Shown here: in pieces, positions 36,871-46,687 of the stretch
How the letters are laid out: every line of letters starts with the position of its first letter
How positions within the stretch are numbered: the first letter of the stretch is position 1
Assembly: GCF_028595305.1 (NCBI RefSeq)
Contig: NZ_JAQQXS010000004.1
Location: 62,001-126,000, forward strand
Source: Roseateles koreensis
Lineage (GTDB): Bacteria; Pseudomonadota; Gammaproteobacteria; Burkholderiales; Burkholderiaceae_C
Direction of reading: 5' to 3'
Length of the DNA: 64,000 nt
Program-made: the position numbers and the translations under genes
Notes under the pieces: generated by a model
What the model saw: the letters and a program-made list of their open reading frames with translations, nothing else
The model's database searches: none
What the model was told of the DNA's origin: nothing

Positions 36871-36929
36871 GATGAAACCGCACGATTCACCGTACGAGAC
36901 CCGCCCACTTCTCCGTGAGGACTGGGCGG
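36871..36929 (-). promoter_or_regulatory. Structured leader in front of the VOC gene
   Basis: On the minus strand two hairpins precede the ribosome site: CCGCCCA/TGGGCGG (36929-36901) with a short inner TCC/GGA stem, then CGTACG/CGTGCG (36896-36879) closing a 6-base loop. The AAGGAG site follows within 20 bases. It may control translation of the VOC-GNAT pair. No known RNA family was recognised. Confidence 0.4.
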
Positions 36930-37220
36930 CGTCACGCCAGACTTCAACAGCTTGAAGTTGCGTACGTACGTGGAGCCCAACGCGCTGGAGTTGGTTGCCT
37001 TTGTGGTCGTTAAGCCAACGCGTGTCTTTTGGTTTGGTGCCCAGCCGACGCAGCTTTTGCCAAGCCAGGTCATGTAATGAACAAGTGGTACTGCGGTGCG
37101 TAGGGTATGCAAGGGGCAAGCCTGGAAGGCATCGATCAGTCCTTCGGTCGCGTGACATGTATGCGCATGGAAACTAGGTGGTTCTCGCATGGGTCTGGAA
37201 ATTTGTTTCGACATGCAGGC

Positions 37221-37251
37221 ATGATGAAAGTTCAAGTTAACTTGAAGTCAA
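37221..37251 (-). promoter_or_regulatory. SoxR/MerR-type promoter and operator
   Basis: Minus strand: -35 TTGACT (37251-37246), a 19-bp spacer containing the perfect palindrome TCAAGTTAACTTGA (37245-37232), then -10 candidate CATCAT (37226-37221). The palindrome core is identical to that of the Escherichia coli soxS operator, and the over-long 19-bp spacer is the hallmark of MerR-family-activated promoters. It faces the VOC and GNAT genes, with a leader of about 350 bases. No merR or soxR gene is in the window. Confidence 0.6.
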
Positions 37252-37739
37252 GAACTATTTTCTATCTGGCAAGAGTACTCTCACTAGCTCGGTTTCGCTT
37301 GCTGAGTGCCGCAGCAGCGGCCTGCACCTTGAGGGGCGCGTCAGTGCCCAAAGGCGACGTCCGCCCCGGTTCGTACTACTCACGCCGCCGGGCACAGGCC
37401 ATCGTTCGGCAGGTTTCCAGATACCGCCAGTCGACAGGCGAAGGTACGTACTTGCGCAGGCGGGGATGCCCTTGGTTTGAACCTCCGCATCCTAGGTTGG
37501 GATGCCCGCAATACAAAATAGAAACACTACGCGCCAAGTGTGAAGCTTCGGATCGCCGGTTCGGTCGCGCGTGGGTAGAAGTAAACAGTTAAGTCTGGGT
37601 CCGCGAGGGGCTTGTGGCTTTGGGATGCGTGTGCCGGTCAATCTACGCACCCGGGCAGCATGTGTCACCGCATTGCGGCCGGCCGACAGCCCGAATTTAT
37701 TGCCCCAAAGCGGTCAGTCAGGACTGCATTACAAGCGCC

Positions 37740-38441
37740 TCACGGCATCAGCCGATACCCGACCGCAGTTTCTGTCAGCAAATGCCTGGGCTGCGCCGGG
37801 CTCTGCTCAAGCTTCTGGCGCAGATTGCCCATGTACACGCGCAGGTAGTGGTTGTCGTCGACATGCGAAGGCCCCCAAACCGCCTTGAGCAACTGTCGAT
37901 GGGTCAACACCCTGCCGGCATTGGCGATGAGGTGAGTCAGTAGTCGATATTCGGTTGGCGTTAGGTGAACGGCCTCGCCAGCGCGCCGTATTTGGCGCGC
38001 GGCGAGGTCCACCTCGACGTCGCCAAAGCGGAACGAACTCGATGCCGGCACGCTGAGTGCCGCTGCCGTCTGGCTGCGCCGCAGTGCCACCCGTACGCGC
38101 GCCATCAACTCGCCCACGCCGAAGGGCTTGGTCAGGTAGTCGTCTGCACCGGCGTCCAAGGCTGCAATCTTGTCGGTTTCGTCGCTGCGGGCCGAGAGCA
38201 CGATCACCGGAACGCCAGACCAGGCTCGCAAGTCCTTCAGATAGTCGACGCCGTCGCCGTCGGGCAGGCCCAGGTCAAGAACCACCAGGTCCGGTTTGCG
38301 CGTGCCGGCATCAATCAGCCCCTGACGCACTGTTTCGGTCTCAAACACTTGCCAGCCCTCGGCCTCCAGCGCCATGCGTACAAAGCGTCGGATGCTGGGT
38401 TCGTCCTCGACGATCAGGGCGACGGGATGCGGTTCGCTCAT
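37740..38441 (-). CDS. kdpE: Response regulator KdpE
   Basis: 233 residues from ATG 38441, overlapping the kdpD stop (ATGA). Receiver domain 1-120 with LVVLDLGLPDGDG (phospho-acceptor Asp) and YLTKPF; OmpR/PhoB winged helix 135-233 (HLTPTEYRLLTHL, HYLRVYMGNLRQKLE). Phosphorylated by KdpD, it activates kdpFABC at low potassium or osmotic upshift. Last gene of the kdp cluster. Confidence 0.95.
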   Translation of the reverse strand: MSEPHPVALIVEDEPSIRRFVRMALEAEGWQVFETETVRQGLIDAGTRKPDLVVLDLGLPDGDGVDYLKDLRAWSGVPVIVLSARSDETDKIAALDAGADDYLTKPFGVGELMARVRVALRRSQTAAALSVPASSSFRFGDVEVDLAARQIRRAGEAVHLTPTEYRLLTHLIANAGRVLTHRQLLKAVWGPSHVDDNHYLRVYMGNLRQKLEQSPAQPRHLLTETAVGYRLMP

Positions 38442-41155
38442 AACTCGGTTTCTTCTTCTAGCTCTGGAACGATGGGCGGCGTGCCGAGCGGCAGAGCCAG
38501 CACGAAGGTGGCGCCCCCTCCAGGCGTTTGCTCCGCCCAGATGCGCCCCTGGTGTGCCTCCATGATGGCACGGCAGATGGCAAGGCCCAGGCCCACACCT
38601 GGCGTCGTCGACTCGCTCTTGGCCCGGGCGAATTTCTCGAACAAGGCCTCTTCCCGTCCAGCGGGCAGGCCGGGGCCGTTGTCCGTCACGCACAGCCACA
38701 GCTCTTCACCGTGAACCGCCGCCGCGATGCGCACTGCGCTGCCGACCGGCGTGTACTTGGCGGTGTTCTCCAGCAGATTGCACAGCACGCGCTCGATAAG
38801 CACGGCGTCCAGGTCCACCAGCGGCAGGCCGGGCGCCAAATCCGTCGTGACCTGATGTCCGCGCAGCACCGCCTGCATGGCCTGCAAGGCGCTGCCGACG
38901 ACTTCCTCAATCGGCTGCCACTCCCGGCGCAGCTGTACGGCGCCGCTTTGCAGTCGCGCCATGTCGAGCAGGTTGTTCACCATGGCGTTGATGCGCTGCG
39001 ATTCGCGCTGCAGTGCCTGTGCCATGTCGCGCCCCTCCTCGGGCAGGGAGGGCAAGACCGCCAGCGTGTCGGCCAAACCATATACAACCGCCAATGGCGT
39101 GCGCAGGTCATGCGAGAGCGCCGACAGCAGCGAATTGCGCAGGCGTTCGGATTCAACGTGAACCAATGCGTCCTGCGCCACCTCCACGTAGTGCACCCGC
39201 TCCAGCGCCTGGCCGATGATGCTGGCGTAAGTGTCGAGCTGGGCGCGACGCTCGGGTTGCATCACGGCGGCCAGTTCGCGCGGCCGCAGCGCCAGGACGC
39301 CGCGTGCCCGCATCGGCGCCTGCAGCGGCAGATAGAACCATGCGCTGCCAGGCAGGGTGTCGGTGGCGAGGCCAGCGGCCTGCCCATGGTCGAGCGTCCA
39401 GCGTGCGGTGCCGAGGTCGGGGCCGTCCATCGCGGACTCGCTGCCGGCAGGCAGATGAAGTTCGTCGTTCAGGCTCAGGGCCAGCACCAGAGCCGGCCCA
39501 TGCAGCTCACGCGCGAGACTGGCCTGGGCGCTTTCCACCACCTGCTCGGTCTGCAGAGCGCCGCTGAGTTCTCGGGTCAGTTCAAACAAGGCTCTTGAAC
39601 GCCCCTCGCGCTCGGCCGCCACGGTGGCCTGGTAGCGCAGATGCGCCGTCAACTGCCCGGTAATCAGGCCGACAGCCAGCATGACGGCAAAGGTCACGAC
39701 ATATTGCACGTCGGAGACGGCAAAGCTCATCTGCGGCGGCACGAAGAAGAAATCAAACAGACCCACGCTGACAAAGCTGGCCAGGACCGAGGGGCCGCGC
39801 CCCCAGCGCAAGGCCACGCCAACCACCGCCAGCAAGAAGAGCATGACGATATTCGTCAGGTCGAACCAGACATGCAGCGGCCAGCTCAATGCCGCCGTGG
39901 TCACGCAGACCAGGGCTGCGCCCAGATAGCGCCTCCACTGGCTCGCTACCCGCTCCCAGGCGGCGCTGCTTTCCGCAGGAACGCTGACGGTCTTGACGGT
40001 CGTCGGCTGGCCGACTTCGATCAGGTCCACATCGGCCGCGCTGTCAGACAGCTGGTCGTGCAGGCCGGCCCCCGCAAACCATTGCTGCCAGGCTGGCCGT
40101 GCCGGAGCCCGTCCGAGCATCAGCTGCGACAGGTTGTGCTCGCGGGCATGCTCGATCAATGCCTGGGCGACCGCTTGCTCCTGCAGTACAGCGGTGGTCG
40201 CGCCCAGGTCATGGGCCAAGCGCACCACGCGCAGGATGCGCTCCCGCTGCGCGTCGGGCAGGCTTCGCAGGCGCGGGGTCTCCACATAGACCGCGTGCCA
40301 GCTCACATTGAGCTGCTGCGCCAAGCGCGCTGCGCTGCGCACCACATGCTCGGCGCGCGCTGTGGGGCCAATGGCGCAAAGGATGGCGGCCTCGGTCTTC
40401 CAGACCTGGCTGATGGCCTTGTTGCTGCGCCAGGCTTGCACATCGTATTCCACCCGGTCGGCCGTGCGACGCAGCGCCAGCTCGCGCAGGGCCATCAGAT
40501 TGCCCTTGCGGAAGAAGTTCTTGGCGGCCCGTTCTGCCTGTGGGCCAGCGTAGACCTTGCCGGCCTTCAGACGAGCGAGAAGTTCGTCGGCCGGCGTGTC
40601 GACGATGAGGACTTCATCTGCCGCATCGAAGAAGGTGTCCGGCAGCGTCTCTTGAACCCGCACTCCGGTGATGCCGCCGACCACGTCATTGAGGCTCTCA
40701 AGGTGCTGAACATTGAGCGTCGTGTAGACGTCGATGCCATTGGCCAGCAGCTCTTCCACGTCCTGCCAGCGCTTGGGGTGGCGCGAGCCGGCGACATTGG
40801 AATGGGCTAGCTCGTCCACCAGAATCAAGGCTGGCTTGCGCGTCAGCGCCGCATCCAGGTCGAACTCCGGCAGGCTCTTTCCGCGGTACTCGACCTGGCG
40901 CGCGGGCAGCACCGTCAGGCCCTCGGTCAGCGCCAGTGTCTCGCTGCGACTATGGGTCTCGACCACGCCCACCAGCAGGTCACGACCTTCGCTTTTGAGC
41001 TTGCGCGCGGCCTGCAACATCGCATAGGTCTTGCCTACTCCGGCGGATGAGCCGAAGTAGATGCGCAGCTTGCCGCGCGTCGCACGAAGTTCCTCCTCGC
41101 GCAGTTGCTCCAGCAGCGCATCAGGATCGGGGCGTTGGTTGTCGGGCAATAGCAT
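38438..41155 (-). CDS. kdpD: Sensor histidine kinase KdpD
   Basis: 905 residues. The N-terminal KdpD domain has a Walker A (FGSSAGVGKTYAML) and Walker B-like LILVDELAHSN. A USP-like domain (about 255-375) and four close transmembrane helices (about 400-500) follow, then a GAF-like region, HisKA with SHDLRTPLAVV (phosphorylated His) and HATPase with VTDNGPGLP and GVGLGLAICRAI. It senses potassium/turgor. Start at ATG 41155; longer frames would overlap the porin gene. Confidence 0.95.
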   Translation of the reverse strand: MLLPDNQRPDPDALLEQLREEELRATRGKLRIYFGSSAGVGKTYAMLQAARKLKSEGRDLLVGVVETHSRSETLALTEGLTVLPARQVEYRGKSLPEFDLDAALTRKPALILVDELAHSNVAGSRHPKRWQDVEELLANGIDVYTTLNVQHLESLNDVVGGITGVRVQETLPDTFFDAADEVLIVDTPADELLARLKAGKVYAGPQAERAAKNFFRKGNLMALRELALRRTADRVEYDVQAWRSNKAISQVWKTEAAILCAIGPTARAEHVVRSAARLAQQLNVSWHAVYVETPRLRSLPDAQRERILRVVRLAHDLGATTAVLQEQAVAQALIEHAREHNLSQLMLGRAPARPAWQQWFAGAGLHDQLSDSAADVDLIEVGQPTTVKTVSVPAESSAAWERVASQWRRYLGAALVCVTTAALSWPLHVWFDLTNIVMLFLLAVVGVALRWGRGPSVLASFVSVGLFDFFFVPPQMSFAVSDVQYVVTFAVMLAVGLITGQLTAHLRYQATVAAEREGRSRALFELTRELSGALQTEQVVESAQASLARELHGPALVLALSLNDELHLPAGSESAMDGPDLGTARWTLDHGQAAGLATDTLPGSAWFYLPLQAPMRARGVLALRPRELAAVMQPERRAQLDTYASIIGQALERVHYVEVAQDALVHVESERLRNSLLSALSHDLRTPLAVVYGLADTLAVLPSLPEEGRDMAQALQRESQRINAMVNNLLDMARLQSGAVQLRREWQPIEEVVGSALQAMQAVLRGHQVTTDLAPGLPLVDLDAVLIERVLCNLLENTAKYTPVGSAVRIAAAVHGEELWLCVTDNGPGLPAGREEALFEKFARAKSESTTPGVGLGLAICRAIMEAHQGRIWAEQTPGGGATFVLALPLGTPPIVPELEEETEL

Positions 41156-41171
41156 CACGACATTGTCACGC

Positions 41172-41987
41172 TCAGAAGGTCTTGCGGATGCACAGGACAA
41201 GGCCCGTGTCTCCGACGCGCTTAGCGTTCTGGCCGGCCGCATTGGCGACTTGGTAGAAGTCGCGCTTGGCATTGGTGCCAACCAGGGCACCTGTGAGAGT
41301 CAGACCGTGAGTTTCCTTGGACAGCGCAAGCTTGAAGTCGCTGTAGGACAACTCGTCATAGTGCTTCACCGCGAGGTGTCCCAGATGCGTTCCTAGCGTC
41401 AGGCCGTCGCCCAGGTCGATGTTGTAGTTCAGGTCCAGATAGGCACTGCCCTTGGAACCGCCTCGTGCGGGTAGGCTGCTGAAGTATGCGTAGCCAGATG
41501 TCTGGCTGTTGAGGCCGAAGTAGTCGCTGGCTGCAATGGACAGCTTGGCGCTGAAGGGCCCGACGCTCAGGTCGGCATACAGGTCGACGCTGGTGTACTT
41601 CTCATTCGTGGCCACGCCGGGTGCGCTATTCAGCCTGGCTCCGGGGTAGACATAGGCCAAGGCACCGAGGTCCAGGGTCATGTCTTGCGACAGCGCGAAT
41701 TTGTAGCCGCCGTAGAGGTCCACTTCGAGGCCGGCGCCATTGTTGTAGCTGTTACCAGAGACGTTGGACAACCAGGTCCCGAGGTAGGCGCCGCTGCTGT
41801 GGATGTCGTCGAGGCCGCCCTGTATGGCAGGCAGTTTGTAGGTCTGGCTGATGCCGCGGAAGCGGTAGTCGCTGCTGAGGCCGAGGTTTCCGGTCAGCGT
41901 GTGCTCCGGCGTGGTGTCTGCGGCGCGAGCCGTGCCGGTCAACAGGGTGGCGGCGGCGATAAGAATCAGGGTGGGTTTTGTTTTCAT
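41172..41987 (-). CDS. TorF family putative porin
   Basis: 271 residues. Signal peptide MKTKPTLILIAAATLLTGTA with cleavage near ARA. The first mature block, LTGNLGLSSDYRFRGISQT, is the signature of this family (TIGR02001), followed by GLEVDLYGGYKF and a terminal Phe typical of outer-membrane barrels. It lies between kdpC (58 bases upstream) and kdpD (16 bases downstream) on the same strand, so it is probably co-transcribed with the potassium system. Canonical kdp operons lack it. Confidence 0.88.
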   Translation of the reverse strand: MKTKPTLILIAAATLLTGTARAADTTPEHTLTGNLGLSSDYRFRGISQTYKLPAIQGGLDDIHSSGAYLGTWLSNVSGNSYNNGAGLEVDLYGGYKFALSQDMTLDLGALAYVYPGARLNSAPGVATNEKYTSVDLYADLSVGPFSAKLSIAASDYFGLNSQTSGYAYFSSLPARGGSKGSAYLDLNYNIDLGDGLTLGTHLGHLAVKHYDELSYSDFKLALSKETHGLTLTGALVGTNAKRDFYQVANAAGQNAKRVGDTGLVLCIRKTF

Positions 41988-42045
41988 GGTTGTATGTCAG
42001 CGGCCCAGCCGGGGATCGGCCAGACCTGGGATTGAGTTCTAGGGT

Positions 42046-42618
42046 TCAGCGTCGCTGGTCGAGCGCCAGGTTCAGCTTCAGCACGTTGACGCGCGGCTCG
42101 CCGAAGATGGCCCAGTCGCGGCCTTCGGTATGGGTTGCGATCAGGGCTTGCACATCGGCGACCTGGAGGCCGCGCTCGCGAGCCACATGGCCGGCCTGGT
42201 AGCGGGCAGCCTCGGGCGAGATATGCGGGTCCAGGCCACTGGCCGAAGCTGTGACGAGGTCGGCCGGCACGGTCGCGGTATTGCCGGGATCGGCCGCGTG
42301 CAGGGCCTCGATGCGGGCCTTGACCGCATCTACCAGAGCCGGGTTCAGCGGCCCCTGGTTGGACCCGCTGGAGCCGGCGGCGTTGTTGGCCATCGGTCCC
42401 GTGGCCGAAGGACGGCCCCAGAAATACTTGGGAGAGGTGAAGCTTTGGCCGATCAGCGCCGAGCCGAGCAGTTTGCCGTCGCGCGCTATCAGGCTGCCGG
42501 CGGCCTGCTGCGGGAACAGGCCTTGGGCGGCGCCGGTGACGGCCAATGGGTACAGCAGACCGGTGATGGCGCTGAGCAGGGTGAAGATGACGAGTGCCGG
42601 ACGAAGGAGTGTTTTCAT
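42046..42618 (-). CDS. kdpC: Potassium-transporting ATPase KdpC subunit
   Basis: 190 residues. One N-terminal membrane helix ([18 protein letters not shown]), then family blocks [24 protein letters not shown] and DPHISPEAA. KdpC is the single-span chaperone-like subunit of the KdpFABC pump that raises ATP affinity of KdpB. 15 bases after kdpB. Confidence 0.96.
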   Translation of the reverse strand: MKTLLRPALVIFTLLSAITGLLYPLAVTGAAQGLFPQQAAGSLIARDGKLLGSALIGQSFTSPKYFWGRPSATGPMANNAAGSSGSNQGPLNPALVDAVKARIEALHAADPGNTATVPADLVTASASGLDPHISPEAARYQAGHVARERGLQVADVQALIATHTEGRDWAIFGEPRVNVLKLNLALDQRR

Positions 42619-42633
42619 GGCCAGGCCAATCTT

Positions 42634-44724
42634 TCAGATGAGGTGAGCAGCGACCAGGGTCATGTCGATGACCTTGATGCCGATGAAGGGGACGATCAGT
42701 CCGCCCAAGCCGTAGATGGCAAGGTTGCGCCGCAGCAGCGCGCTGGCACCGATGGCCCGGTAGGGCACGCCCTTGAGCGCCAGCGGAATGAGGGCCACGA
42801 TGATGAGTGCGTTGAAGATGACTGCCGACAGGATGGCCGAACTGGGGCTATGCAGACCCATCACATTCAGCGCGGCGAGTTGTGGATACACGCCGACGAA
42901 CATGGCCGGAATGATGGCGAAATACTTGGCCACATCGTTGGCGATGGAGAAGGTCGTCAGCGACCCGCGGGTCATCAGGAGCTGTTTTCCCGTCTCGACG
43001 ACTTCCAGCAGCTTGGTCGGGTTGGAGTCCAGGTCGACCATATTGCCGGCCTCCTTGGCGGCCTGGGTGCCGGTGTTCATCGCCACGGCCACGTCGGCCT
43101 GGGCCAGCGCGGGGGCGTCGTTAGTGCCGTCTCCGGTCATGGCCACCAGGCGGCCCTCTCCCTGATAGTCACGAATCAGCTTGAGCTTGGCCTCGGGAGT
43201 GGCTTCGGCGAGAAAGTCGTCCACTCCAGCCTCGGCGGCGATGGCCGCAGCCGTGAGCTTGTTGTCGCCGGTAATCATTACCGTCTTGATGCCCATGCGG
43301 CGCAGCTCGGCAAAGCGCTCCTTGATGCCGCCCTTGACGATGTCCTTGAGCTCGACGGCCCCAAGCACTCGGGCACCGTCCGCCACCACCAGCGGCGTGC
43401 TGCCGCGGCGGGCAATTTCATCGACAGCGTGGCTCACCTCGCTCGGGAACTTGCCGCCCAGCGCTTCTACGTGGCGGCGAATGGCGTCACCCGCGCCCTT
43501 GCGAACCTGTCGGGTGCCACCGTTCAGGTCCACGCCGCTCATGCGGGTCTGCGCGGTGAAGGGCACGAAGTGTGCATCCATGCCGGTGAGTTCGCGCTCG
43601 CGGATGCCGAACTTGGTCTTGGCCAGCACCACGATGCTGCGGCCTTCCGGTGTCTCATCCGCCAGCGAAGCCAGTTGCGCCGCGTCGGCTAGTTGCTGCT
43701 CGCCGACGCCGGGGGCCGGCACGAAGGCGCTGGCCTGGCGGTTGCCCAGCGTGATGGTGCCGGTCTTGTCCAGCATCAGTACGTCCACGTCGCCGGCGGC
43801 TTCCACCGCGCGGCCCGAGGTGGCGATCACATTGGCTTGCATCATCCGGCTCATGCCAGCCACGCCGATGGCCGAGAGCAGGCCGCCGATGGTGGTGGGA
43901 ATCAGGCAGACCAGCAGGGAGATGAGCGCGGTGATCGACACGACTGTGCCTGCACCGGCCGCTTCGACGCTGAAGACCGAGTACGGCAGCAGGGTCACGG
44001 TGACGACCAGGAACACCATGGTCAGCGCCACCAGCAGGATCGTCAGCGCAATCTCGTTGGGCGTCTTCTGACGCTTGGCGCCTTCGACCATGGCAATCAT
44101 GCGGTCGAGGAAGGACTCGCCGGGGTTGACGCCGATGCGCACGACCAGCCAGTCCGACAGCACGCGGGTGCCGCCGGTGACCGAAGAGAAGTCGCCGCCC
44201 GATTCGCGGATGACCGGGGCCGACTCACCGGTGATGGCGCTCTCGTCCACCGAGGCCACGCCTTCGATGACCTCGCCGTCCAGCGGAATCATGTCGCCGG
44301 CCTCGACCAGCACGACGGCGCCCTTGCGGAGCTCGTCCGATTGCAACGAGTGCCACTGGGACCCGTGCTTGGGCTCGTGCAGCTTCTTGGCCCAGGTGCG
44401 GGCCTTCAGGCCACGCAGCGAGGCGGCTTGAGCCTTGCTGCGGCCTTCGGCAAGTGCCTCCGCGAAGTTGGCAAACAGCACGGTGAACCACAGCCACAGC
44501 GAGATGCCCAGCATGAAGGCGGAGCCCTCGGTGCCGGCCACGGCCGGATCGTGCAGGCTCGCAGCCCACAGGCCGCTGGTCAGGATGCTGCCGACGTAGA
44601 CGACGAACATCACCGGGTTGCGCCACTGGATACGCGGGTCCAACTTTTCGAAGGAGGCCTTGATGGCCGGCTTGACGAGTTGGGGATCTAGGAAGCTCAG
44701 TTTGGTTTGAAGGTTTGCAGTCAT
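42634..44724 (-). CDS. kdpB: Potassium-transporting ATPase KdpB subunit (P-type)
   Basis: 696 residues. P-type ATPase with TGES (AITGESAPV), phosphorylation site [12 protein letters not shown] and hinge [14 protein letters not shown]. Membrane helices flank the cytosolic domains. It hydrolyses ATP to drive potassium entry through KdpA. Starts one base after the kdpA stop, so the two are coupled. Confidence 0.97.
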   Translation of the reverse strand: MTANLQTKLSFLDPQLVKPAIKASFEKLDPRIQWRNPVMFVVYVGSILTSGLWAASLHDPAVAGTEGSAFMLGISLWLWFTVLFANFAEALAEGRSKAQAASLRGLKARTWAKKLHEPKHGSQWHSLQSDELRKGAVVLVEAGDMIPLDGEVIEGVASVDESAITGESAPVIRESGGDFSSVTGGTRVLSDWLVVRIGVNPGESFLDRMIAMVEGAKRQKTPNEIALTILLVALTMVFLVVTVTLLPYSVFSVEAAGAGTVVSITALISLLVCLIPTTIGGLLSAIGVAGMSRMMQANVIATSGRAVEAAGDVDVLMLDKTGTITLGNRQASAFVPAPGVGEQQLADAAQLASLADETPEGRSIVVLAKTKFGIRERELTGMDAHFVPFTAQTRMSGVDLNGGTRQVRKGAGDAIRRHVEALGGKFPSEVSHAVDEIARRGSTPLVVADGARVLGAVELKDIVKGGIKERFAELRRMGIKTVMITGDNKLTAAAIAAEAGVDDFLAEATPEAKLKLIRDYQGEGRLVAMTGDGTNDAPALAQADVAVAMNTGTQAAKEAGNMVDLDSNPTKLLEVVETGKQLLMTRGSLTTFSIANDVAKYFAIIPAMFVGVYPQLAALNVMGLHSPSSAILSAVIFNALIIVALIPLALKGVPYRAIGASALLRRNLAIYGLGGLIVPFIGIKVIDMTLVAAHLI

Positions 44725-44725
44725 A

Positions 44726-46504
44726 TCAAGCTCCCCACAGCATCAGGTGTTCCACCATCGGCCCCAGGGCCAGGGCGGGGACGTAGTTCAAGAGACCGAC
44801 CAGCAGCACGGTGCCGATCAGCAGAACGATGAACAGCGGGCCGTGAGTGGGCATGGAGCCAGCCGTCTGCGGCGTGCGCTTCTTGGCGCCCAAGCTCCCG
44901 GCCATGGCCAGCACCGGCACGATGACGCCGAAGCGGCCCAGCCACATCACGATGCCCAGCAGGGTGTTGTAGAAAGGTGTATTGGCCGACAGGCCGGCGA
45001 AGGCCGAGCCGTTGTTGTTGCCGGCCGAGGTCAGGGCATAGAGGATTTCAGAGAAACCATGGGCGCCCGGATTGGCGATACCCGCCTTGCCGCCCGCCGC
45101 CTGCACGGCGATGGCCGTACCGACCAGCACGATGACCGGCGTGACGAGGATGGCGATGGCCACCATCTTCATCTCGAAGGCCTCGATCTTCTTGCCCAGG
45201 TATTCGGGCGTGCGACCAATCATCAGGCCGGCGATGAAGACTGCCAGCATGGCAAACACCAGCATGCCGTACAGACCCGTGCCGACGCCGCCGAATACCA
45301 CTTCGCCCAGCTGCATCATCACCAGCGTGACCATGCCGCCGACCGGTGTCAGTGAATCGTGCATGGCATTGACCGCACCGCAGGAGGCTGCCGTCGTGAT
45401 GACTGCAAAGAGGCTGCTGGCGTTGATGCCGAAGCGCGTCTCCTTGCCTTCCATATTGCCGGCCGTGGCGTCGACACCGAGCGCATGCAGTGCGGGGTTG
45501 CCCGCCTGCTCAGCGCTGGTGGCTGCCACCACGCCGACGATGAAGATGAGTGTCATCGCTGCCAGGATGGCCACGCCTTGGCGTTGGTCGCCGACCATGC
45601 GGCCGAACATGAAGCACAGCGCCGCCGGAATCAGGAAGATGGCCAGCATCTGCGCGAAGTTGGCCAGTGGCGTCGGGTTCTCATAAGGATGAGCCGAGTT
45701 GGCGTTGAAGAAGCCGCCGCCATTGGTGCCCAGCATCTTGATCGCTTCCTGCGAGGCGACCGGCCCCATGGCGAGTTGCTGGACGTCGGTCTGGGCGTCT
45801 TCCATGATGATCTGACCCTTGTCGTCCTTCAGCGGCTGTCCGGCTGCATCGAGCCTGGGCGTCTGGTAGGCCGTGACCTCCAGCGTCGTGGCGTTCTTGT
45901 AGCCATCGAAGTTCTGAATCACCCCCTGGCCGACCAGAAAGATTGCAAACACGAAGCACAGCGGCAGCAGCACCCACAGGGTGACGCGGGTCAGGTCGGC
46001 CCAGAAGTTGCCGATGTGGGTCTGTAGTTTTCCGGCGAAGCCACGAATCAGCGCGAACACCACGACGATGCCGGTGGCGGCCGAGAGAAAGTTTTGCACC
46101 GTCAGCGCAAGCATCTGGGTCAGATAACTCATGGCGCTCTCGCCGCCGTAGCCTTGCCAGTTGGTGTTAGAGACGAAACTGATCGCCGTGTTGAAAGCCG
46201 AATCAGGCGTGATGTCGGCCATGCCCTGCGGGTTCAGCGGCAGCGAGGACTGGAAGCGCTGCAAGGCGTAGACGACCAGCACGCCGATGAAGTTGAACAG
46301 CAGCAGCGCCAGCGCGTAGCGCTTCCAGTGCATGCCCTCGTCCGGTCTGACGCCGGCGAGCTTGTAGAGGCCGCCTTCAACTGCTTGCGTCCAGCGCGGC
46401 AGGCGGCCGTCCGCTACGCGATGCAACCAACGGGCCAACGGCCAGGCGGCCAGCAGCAAAACCGTCATGAAGAGGCCGAGATTGAGCCACCCGAGATTGT
46501 TCAT
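44726..46504 (-). CDS. kdpA: Potassium-transporting ATPase KdpA subunit
   Basis: 592 residues from ATG 46504, one base after the kdpF stop. About ten membrane helices and four selectivity-filter repeats of the SKT superfamily, seen as [28 protein letters not shown] and [10 protein letters not shown]. It is the potassium-selective channel-like subunit of KdpFABC in the inner membrane. Confidence 0.97.
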   Translation of the reverse strand: MNNLGWLNLGLFMTVLLLAAWPLARWLHRVADGRLPRWTQAVEGGLYKLAGVRPDEGMHWKRYALALLLFNFIGVLVVYALQRFQSSLPLNPQGMADITPDSAFNTAISFVSNTNWQGYGGESAMSYLTQMLALTVQNFLSAATGIVVVFALIRGFAGKLQTHIGNFWADLTRVTLWVLLPLCFVFAIFLVGQGVIQNFDGYKNATTLEVTAYQTPRLDAAGQPLKDDKGQIIMEDAQTDVQQLAMGPVASQEAIKMLGTNGGGFFNANSAHPYENPTPLANFAQMLAIFLIPAALCFMFGRMVGDQRQGVAILAAMTLIFIVGVVAATSAEQAGNPALHALGVDATAGNMEGKETRFGINASSLFAVITTAASCGAVNAMHDSLTPVGGMVTLVMMQLGEVVFGGVGTGLYGMLVFAMLAVFIAGLMIGRTPEYLGKKIEAFEMKMVAIAILVTPVIVLVGTAIAVQAAGGKAGIANPGAHGFSEILYALTSAGNNNGSAFAGLSANTPFYNTLLGIVMWLGRFGVIVPVLAMAGSLGAKKRTPQTAGSMPTHGPLFIVLLIGTVLLVGLLNYVPALALGPMVEHLMLWGA

Positions 46505-46505
46505 G

Positions 46506-46595
46506 TCAGAACTCCTCGGCGCGGAACATCGCGTAAAGCAGATAGACAAACAGCCCGGCGGACACCAAGCCACAGACCCAGTACAGCGCGCTCAT
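46506..46595 (-). CDS. kdpF: Potassium-transporting ATPase KdpF subunit
   Basis: 29 residues, too short for usual gene finders. It starts [20 protein letters not shown] and ends AEEF, a single membrane helix exactly as KdpF. It stabilises the KdpABC complex. The stop is one base before kdpA and the start overlaps the upstream small frame by 4 bases. Confidence 0.92.
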   Translation of the reverse strand: MSALYWVCGLVSAGLFVYLLYAMFRAEEF

Positions 46596-46687
46596 GGCTT
46601 GCTCCCTGCCAGCCTGTGGCTGAAGGCCGCCAGACCCACGCCGAGGCCGAACAGCGCCAGGCCGGAGCCTAAGAAAATCCAATCCAT
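46592..46687 (-). CDS. 31-residue membrane microprotein upstream of kdpF
   Basis: An ATG at 46687 with GAGGA four bases upstream opens a 31-codon frame, starting MDWIFLGSGLALFGLGVGLA, then a short basic tail ending GSKP. It is a single hydrophobic helix with a polar C-terminus. Its TGA overlaps the kdpF ATG (ATGA), the same coupling as in the rest of the operon. It is not KdpF, which follows intact. I do not recognise a named family; a role in the Kdp complex is inferred from position. Confidence 0.65.
   Translation of the reverse strand: MDWIFLGSGLALFGLGVGLAAFSHRLAGSKP

Larger units (their letters stand above)
36854..37739. other. Gene-free accessory stretch between the VOC gene and kdpE
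   Basis: 886 bases with no recognised protein. Frames of up to 161 codons exist on the plus strand (37107-37592) but their composition is not protein-like and no motif is seen. It holds the structured leader of the VOC gene, the SoxR-type promoter at 37221-37251, and lower GC than the flanks. The right third (37570-37740) lies beyond the kdpE stop and shows no terminator. Confidence 0.5.

Noticed and set aside
36871-36905. Resemblance to group II intron domain V
   Set aside because: The 34-base domain V pattern with its AGC triad and GAAA loop is not met, and no reverse transcriptase remnant could be read nearby.
36975-37018. attC-like integron recombination site (GCCCAAC to GTTAAGC)
   Set aside because: The cores match the RYYYAAC/GTTRRRY pattern but are not complementary enough, the span is too short and no inner boxes pair. 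The VOC and GNAT genes are also coupled without an attC between them.
37440-37510. tRNA-like TpsiC sequence (ggtttgaacctccg)
   Set aside because: No acceptor, D or anticodon stems could be folded around it.
37107-37592. 161-codon plus-strand frame in the accessory stretch
   Set aside because: Amino acid composition is not protein-like, no motif, and it runs across the SoxR-type promoter.
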